Below, in pieces: positions 56,801-64,000 of a stretch of 64,000 nt of DNA. The notes under the pieces were generated by a model. That model had not been told where the DNA came from. It did not search any database and was given only the letters and a program-made list of their open reading frames with translations. Source of the stretch: Trema orientale (lineage: Eukaryota; Streptophyta; Magnoliopsida; Rosales; Cannabaceae); NCBI GenBank assembly GCA_002914845.1, contig JXTC01000214.1, positions 359,018 through 423,017 on the forward strand, given 5' to 3'. A program made the translations under genes and the position numbers. Positions within the stretch are counted from its first letter, which is position 1. Each line of letters opens with the position of its first letter.

Positions 56801-58139
56801 TAGTTTTCCTTGAAGTATAGGTAAAAAAGTAAGTAAATAAATGGGGTTCTGAATAACATTTCTTTGTTGTTGGGGCCAATAATGTGGACATTTGTTTAGA
56901 ATTTTTATCCATGAACTCGATCGACTCAAATTGGGCACTCTTAGTGTGCTCGAACCATCTTGCTTAACTTGATTTGAACTTTTTGTTGATATATGGGAGC
57001 AAGTACCTATCTAATAAAGATATGTTAGAGGGTAACTCAATGAGAATACTAGAGATAAAAATATAGTTTAAAAGTGAACTTATTTTTAAGTGAAATTAGG
57101 ACCAGTAGACTCTTTTCAAAGAGTCTCTTTATTTAATGTAAATTAAATTGAATCAAATTTCGAGGTTTTGTTTGAAACTTGGATTTTGTTATAGAAAAAA
57201 TTTCTGATGGAAAACTCAAGAGTATAAAAAAAAAGGGAGAAAATTCTTTCCGAAAATTTGTAAAATTTTATTTTGAAAGATTTTTCTTTCCAAATTTATT
57301 TATCAAAATTCTATATACTTGAAAAATATTGTTAAATTTAATTCACTTTTCTCCAATTTATTTTCTTGTTTTTTTCTTTTTTTTTCCTCGTTTTTTTAAT
57401 CAAATAAGAGAAAATGGAATCTATAATGATTCTTTTTTTCCCCCTCCAAATTCAGGTTCCAAAGAAGGTTGAGAAAGTCGAGAAATAAGAGGCTTCATAC
57501 AACTATAGTCTTTATTGATGGACAGTAGAGGCTGCCATGCACCTTTAACATCCTAGTTGAACATACTAGTGCAATAGTACAAGTTACCTTGCTGACAACT
57601 AGTGGCAGAATCAGAATATTTTTTTAGCGGCAGAGGAGGGGATGAAAAATTTTTTAAATAATAATAATACTAAAAAAAAGTATTTGAATATATAATAGTG
57701 TCTCTAAATGACAATAGAAGCTTAGTAAGTAACCAGTAACCTTAATAAGCTGGATCAACCATATGTGAATCAAAATTATTAACAAATATTTTTCGGAACA
57801 AATTTAGTTTCAGAAATCAGTACTTTAGAAAATAATCAATTTCAAGTTGTTTGTTAAACAATTTAACAAAAATAAGTAATGAGTTTCCGAATCTATCTTT
57901 TTGAATCTCATTCAATCAATAATAATTTCAATTATATTTCTCCGCAGTTTTTTTTACGACTATGGCTACACTTAACCCCTGTGACTAGGTCCAAATTTGC
58001 CATAAATAACTTTTGTAGCCGGTTCTAAATCTACTGCATTTAACCATTGTAGTTAGGTCCACATTTAGTAAATACTGTGAACATATAACCATTGGAATGA
58101 GTCAACATTGTATAATCACTGAAGAGAATTTCAACACTT
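56801..58139. other. Intergenic AT-rich DNA
   Basis: No gene. Low-complexity T and A runs, no definable element. Confidence 0.5.
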
Positions 58140-61113
58140 TCATTTACAATAACGAATCTAGAATATTTCACTTTAATCATTTGATAATAATTTTCATTTA
58201 AACTCTAATAATAACAATTTCATAAATTCGATCCATATATCCGTATAAAATAATTATAAGATAAAAGTCATAATATTTCGAGAAGAAATAACCATTTTTT
58301 AGCAAAAAAATTCTCTTTCAATAAATAATCTTATTTGTAAAAATCCTCTTCTTGAAAATAACACTTGTAAATATGAGATTAATCCAAACTATAAAGCATT
58401 TAGTTTTTGCATAAAGATAGTTACTAGAAAAGATCAAAGGTTACTTACCTCGTTCACTTTCTATTTAATCAAAATGATCAACATAATTGTTTAAGTACCT
58501 ATTATCATATAAAATATATATAAACATCAAATCATAGAAATCACGCTCAAATATACTAAAAATAATGAGTACTTGCTACCCTTGTATCCTCTAAGATCAA
58601 CTCTATAATTATTTTCAATAATATAAATTTCTCACGATTCATAATAATTCTTATCTATATCTCAAAATCAACAAACTTAGAGGACATATGTTAACTCAAT
58701 AAAATTGGAGTTGTCTAGTTCTATTATGTCTTAAATGTTGCTATGTTCTTGTTTATATTAAGTTGTTTCAATTGTTTTTCTTATTGTTTTGATATTTTAT
58801 ATATTTGTGTATATAGGAGAATAAAATAAGGATGTTTGATGTGAATTAAGGTGAATTTGTACCTTCCAAATGAGTTTTTAAAACCATCGGGATCGAAGTT
58901 GAATCTGATACAGTCGTAACTCAATGAAAATGGGGCAATTCGAAGCTCAAACGAAGAAATGGTACACCCGATAAACCGTGGTACCAGACCAACGGAAAAG
59001 TGGCACTACAACACCAAAAGTGGCACTACAGCGCCAACTCTCGGGAACTTTTGGCACCGCGGCACCACCGTCTGTGTCCTAGGTCTATAATTAACGGTCG
59101 AGATCAACTTTTTGATGATCCAAGGGTCCAAATTCGGCCTGCCTTAAGTTTACACGAGCCACCTCTTTAAAGTCCTATCTTTGGAGTTGAAAGAGGTATG
59201 TTGGGATAGAGAGAAAGAGAGAGTAGCAGCCATGGAAGGAGAGACAAAAGAGGAAGAAGAAGATGAAGACATGCTCCAACCAACTCTATTTTTTGATTTC
59301 TTCCACAACATCAATACTGTAGTTTGTTCTTAGCTTTTTCTCTTCATTTTCTTGTGAGTTTTCTTTGTATTTTCTATATTTAGAGAGTAGTATAGTTGAG
59401 AGCAAATCTTAAAGAAAGGATTCAAGAGAGCAAGAACCAAGCTTGGAGGAGAAACTTGACAACTTCCATGAATACCTTTAAGCTTTTTTAAGGAAGAATT
59501 CTTTAACTTTTTTCTCTTTGATTATATTTTTTTTCGAATTCATTAGATTATAACGTTATTGTTCTTAATTTATATTATGAAATGAAAATTTCTTTGTCTA
59601 GTTTTATAGTGTGAATCAACCTAATATCTTGTGTTTATTTATTTATTTCCTCTTTCATTCATCAAATCTATTGTTGAGTTATTTATTTTTTCTTACACTT
59701 ATTGCTTCTATTAATTGATCACTAAATAGATTGTTGAGTGAAATTTTTATGAACTTGAGAAGGGAAATTTAGGTTTAGACATAGGTAGAATAACATAAGA
59801 TCACCTAATGTAGGGTGAGTTTGTATAAGATAGGAATATACCTATGTGACTTGTGCAACCTTTATGTGAGAATAACTAAACTTAATGAATCTAGTCAATT
59901 TATGTTAGGAGTAACATATTAGCTTATCTGAGTGTTTTCACTTATGTCTTAGAAAGGAGTTTGTGAATATATTTGAATTCTTAGTTGACAACTCTAGTGG
60001 ATTAATTAATGTAAGAGCCTAAGAGGGAAATTGAGAGATTGTGTGTTTAAGAAATGGTTGGGAAATTGGTAAACCTAGACATTTTTCTTATTGCTTGCTT
60101 TTATTTATTTTTGCACGATAGTTTAGTTTCCTTAGTTTTATTTCTTTAAAATCTATATTTCGTTTGTTTGGATAAAGTTAGAATTGAGATAATTTTGATA
60201 CTTAGTATTGAATTAGAAATCAATCCTCGTGGGTTTGACACTCTGCATCTATATCTATATTACTTATGACCGTATATACTTGCATGAGAGTGTGTGAATT
60301 TATAGTTGCACAATCTAAGCAACAATATATTTTACAAGTGATGGGGTCCTAAAGTGCCAAGAACATGGATGTGAGTTCTATAGGTGGGTCCCATGCAGCT
60401 GAGCAAGCTGCTGTCACGTTTTGCTTCAGGTGCTAAAATTTCAGATTTTTCCAAATTTGTAGTGCTCACTTCAATAGGTCATAACTCTTTAGTTATAAGT
60501 CCATTTTTGATGATCTATATATTGTAAGAAGACTTGTCAAATAAGCTTGCCAACTTTATCAAATATGACACCATCAGACCACCAAACGCTTCTGTAAATG
60601 CAGTCATAGTCACTATTGTATTTTCCACTTTTGTCGAACACCTAAAAATATATAGCTTTCTATTTACTCAACTAACTTACTTAAAGTTTGTCTTGTTTGA
60701 ATTATAAAACTAAGAAAGTTCATTCTATATCAAATTTATTCCATAGATCATAAATCATTAATGGGCAAATCAAAATCATAATCCTAAATATTCAATTCCA
60801 ATCCCAAAATTTAACTAAACTATGAAACTTAATAGATCAAGAGTTTATTACCTTAAGATTCAAAGGAATTGAATAATCTTTTTCTTGCTTCTTCTTCTTC
60901 AAAAATACATAGCCACCTCTTGCCTTTTACATAAAGCTTTTACATAAAACTGAGTAGATTATTAAACTCTTAAGGTTTCTTAAACTATCTCCAATTGAAT
61001 TATTAATATAACCCTAGTAAATATCATTAATTAAGTACTTTTAGTACTTTAGTTTATCTCTATATTATTTATATCATATAAATAAATTCTTTTTTTTTAA
61101 TATGGGTCGTCAC
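58140..61113. mobile_element. Decayed LTR-like sequence, possibly one element nested in another
   Basis: The right end (about 60350-61113) reads on the minus strand TGTGACGACCCATATT, a common start of Ty3/gypsy LTRs. The middle part (about 58740-60345) has the AATCAATCCTCGTGGGTTTGACAC stretch and the GTGTGTGAATTTATAGTTGCAC stretch, typical wording near the end of long plant LTRs. The left part (58140-58735) is AT-rich and ends in a CTTACCTCG-like stretch. I cannot fix the borders or find target duplications. Confidence 0.35.
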
Positions 61114-61128
61114 AATACACCTTGTAGT

Positions 61129-62886
61129 TGTTAACTCAAGACTGACTATCCAAGAAGGGGAGGGGTGAATTAGGTTTTAAAACTTTTTAAGAAACTTTTC
61201 AACTATGTAAAATCATAGACTACTATTTTAAAACTTTTAAACTAAATTAACAATAATACCAAACAAATTAAGCATACTAAATTTCAAATACAGAATCAAA
61301 TAGTTTGTAATAAAGTAAAGAGTGTAGGGATAGAGAAAATACAAACTCGGTTTTTACGAGGTTCGACAAATATGATGGTTTACCTACATCCCCGCCCCTC
61401 AGCAACTTATTTTGAGCTTTCTACTGTCAGATCAAGATTGTGGGCTTGATCGATCTTTTTACAAATAGAGTGAATTCTTTTTAGGCTCATCCATGCCTTT
61501 ATAATAGTTTTGACTCTGACTCTATCACGTCTAACCTTAGATTGTTTTGACTCCGATGCCCACCTCACTTATACGGATTATTTTGACAATGGTGCCAACC
61601 TCACCAATTCACGGGTTGTTTAGACTCTGGTGACAACCTCACCTATACTCGGGTTGTTTAGACTCCAGTGGCAATCTCACTTAATTTAGGTTGTTTAGAC
61701 TCCACTGGCAACCACACTTATGCTCGAGTTGTTTAAGACTCCGGTGCCAACATCATCTCACACTCAAATAGTTTTTCAATAAACAAGAGTAAACACACTT
61801 AAGAACTCTCCTCACAAAGTAATGAATACAATTTTGTCTTAGGAGATTTGAGAACAATACACTATGAATGCTTTAAAATTGGCTCAATATGATTTGAAAG
61901 CTAATTCAATATAAAAATAAGTTTTTGCACTTTGAAAGTAGTTAGGTAACAATTTGGATTCATGCAAAGTCTTTTTCAAGTCTTAAAATAGCTTCTATTT
62001 ATAAACTTGCATGAAAACTAGCCGTTTATAACCGTTTGAGACAGTTTCTGCCATTTTCGGTAAACCAAAAGTGGGTTTTCGGTAGACCGAAAATACTACA
62101 CTAGCCGTTGGTAGTGCGGTTGCAATGGTCATATTTTAACGATCATATTTTTCCAGCTGCCATTTTCGATAGACCGAAAATCCTAGTCATTTTGGCCATT
62201 TCAGCATTTGGCCATTTTTCAAATTTTGACAACCTTTGGCATTTTTCAAAAACTGACTTCTAAACTTGTTTTAAACGCTTTAAAAACATTAGAAATCAAT
62301 TTGAAAAGATTATTTTCGTTATTGTAAACTTATTTTAGTTTCACAAAGGTATTTAACAATAATTTAGAAAGTGTTTATACCAAAACATATTCTAGTTTGC
62401 AAATAGAAATTCTTCTTCTAGCATATGTCAAATAATCATGATTTTAAATATATTTATAACTTATTTAAACTTAAGAAATCATGTTTTAAAGAATATTTTG
62501 CCCATTTAAAGAAATCATTATTTTCAATTTTCAAACTTCTATAATAAAATAACTATTTTAAGCTTAAGATATTTTGAAAACTCTTTTGAAAGCATGAGCC
62601 AATACAAAGAGAATTTATGTGCAATGAACTAAATTAAATACAAGACTAAATATGAAATATACCATATCTAAACATGGTCTTGTATCTTGATTGTCCATCT
62701 TCAAGCTTGATTCTAATAAGTTCAATATACATCCATCTTCAAGCTCTTTTCCATAATCCATCTTGAATGTCTTGTGATCCTTTCAATTTGAATTGCTATA
62801 CACTCAAGTAGATTATTAGTACCAAATTAAATGTTTGTTATCTTCAAAATAAGAATGAGTAAGATTGAAACCTTAATTTCTCAACA
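61129..62886. mobile_element. Solo LTR, ~1.76 kb, second copy of the 16-kb family
   Basis: Starts TGTTAACTCAAG and ends TTTCTCAACA like the copy at 16042-17924, with which it aligns along most of its length. The flanks GTAGT (61124-61128) and ATAGT (62887-62891) are a 5-bp target duplication with one change. It has the 38-bp tandem units (about 61556-61770) but not the 81-bp duplication. In the region matching the TGGTCGACCA block of the other copy it has CGGTAGACCGAAAA-type words instead. No internal coding region is attached. Confidence 0.72.
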
Positions 62887-64000
62887 ATAGTTATATATAT
62901 ATATTGACTAGTCTATAGAGTTGGAGTCATTGGAAACAAAAAAAAAATTTCTAATCCCAATTTTCCCCTCTCATTTTAATTTAGAAAATTGAATAGAAAA
63001 TGAAAGTTAAAAATTAAGTGAGTCTCAAGATGAGGAAAAAAAAAGTTATATAGGGATAAGACTAGAAATAAAAATCTTAATGGGGCCAAAGTAGAATAAA
63101 ATCTTATATTGTACTAAACTACGAAATGAAAAAAAAACTAAACAGGTATAATGGTAATAATATCTCACATATCAAAAGTAGGGACAAAATTGAAAATAAA
63201 ATCTCAAAGAGTACTAACGAATAAATAAAAAATTTTTAAGGAGGTAATGGCCTCCACTTGCCTCCTTTGGCTTTGCCTTTGCAGACAACTGTGTGCAATG
63301 GTGGATGCACCTCATGGCAAGGGTAGGCAAGTGACCCCCTTCAAAATTTTTTTTTTTTTTTGTGGTTTTTTAATTAGTTTTTTGAAATTTATAGATATAC
63401 TTCCCTCACTTTAATTTTGCACTTATTTAGATAGTTATAGTTTGGATAACTGGCAGCAAAAGTCCCCAAGTTTTAGGACTTGTTTGGATTCACTTCTAGT
63501 TTTTTGTTTAAATAAATTGAAAGTAGAAGTAAAAATTTTGTTTTGGTTTTTAATTTTTAAAAACAAGAAATATGTTTGGCAAGTTTTTTTTCACTACTTG
63601 TTTCTAAAAACAAAAAAGTGCAAATAACTACGGAACAAGTCATATAGATTTGTATTTATATATGTATATACATATATGCATATACACACTTGTGTACAAA
63701 TATTTGTATGCTCTTTTGTTTTTGAAATTTGTTTAAAAAAAAAAAAAACAAAGGTATTAGAAATTTTTTGTTACTATTTTTTTTAAATTTTTCGTAATAA
63801 TTTTTAAAAACAGAAAATAAAAATAAGGTTGCCAAGCAAACTTCCAAATTTTTTTTCCATTTTTCTGTTTTAAAAAACAAAAAAATAGAAAATGAAAGTA
63901 AATTCAAGCAAGTTCTTAGTGTTTTTAGCATTTAGGTCCTAAACTTTTATTTTTTGACATTTAAATCCTTAAGCTCCCATTTAACTTGTATTTTTTATAT
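62887..64000. other. AT-rich DNA at the right edge, no gene seen
   Basis: Contains a T-run (63349-63361) and A/T low-complexity sequence; the short frames here have no recognisable content. Confidence 0.5.

Noticed and set aside
57590..57680. GTGGCAGAATCAGAAT...GAGGGGATGAAAAAT as a transposon end, compared with a similar-looking stretch near 63290-63345
   Set aside because: The resemblance is too short and inexact to define an element.

Overview
This is a piece of a nuclear genome from a flowering plant, most likely a eudicot. It is AT-rich, its genes contain introns or lie far apart, and it is full of plant-type transposable elements (chromovirus Ty3/gypsy, MULE, plant LINE with an RNase H tail, solo LTRs). 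I cannot name the species from sequence alone. There are four host genes: a partial gene at the left edge (1-1048, minus, unknown plant family); an intronless PPR editing-factor gene that I recognise as the SLO2 orthologue (31912-34029, plus); a half-size ABCG transporter that I recognise as ABCG5 (35177-37123, minus); and a nine-exon class II-type histone deacetylase gene, HDA14-like (49384-54847, plus). SLO2 and ABCG5 lie tail to tail here. They are also neighbours in Arabidopsis (At2g13600/At2g13610), so this pair looks like old conserved synteny.

Most of the rest is mobile DNA in different stages of decay. From left to right: a 3.9-kb MULE deletion derivative (4623-8566) with a near-perfect 9-bp target duplication, a broken transposase N-terminus and an internal array of about 176-bp repeats; a 5'-truncated LINE (9060-13132) that keeps a 1253-codon open frame and a perfect 17-bp target duplication, so it inserted recently; a gypsy gag scrap (13988-14793); a 1.9-kb solo LTR (16042-17924) sitting directly in front of the ATG of a small broken ORF; a 74-bp tandem array (19025-19570); a nearly complete chromovirus-type Ty3/gypsy element (19861-30757, minus) with about 2.75-3.1-kb LTRs, an initiator-Met primer site, a polypurine tract and a pol broken mainly by C-to-T stops; then the SLO2/ABCG5 pair.

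From 37154 to 49383 there is a long noncoding stretch with tandem duplications, two tiny poly(A)-retroinsertion scars, a 0.8-kb solo LTR (44381-45212) and a MULE-like MITE about 200 bp upstream of the HDA14 start codon. After HDA14 there is a 0.9-kb terminal-inverted-repeat element (55902-56800), a block of decayed LTR-like sequence, and a second solo LTR (61129-62886) of the same family as the one at 16 kb. An N run (21733-22506) lies inside the left LTR of the chromovirus.

The most puzzling structure is at the right end of the chromovirus. Its right LTR lacks about 337 bp that the left LTR has, yet an inverted copy of most of that missing segment lies about 100 bp outside the element, with about the same divergence from the left LTR as the two LTRs have from each other. 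I found no bacterial-type system, CRISPR array, tRNA or rRNA gene.
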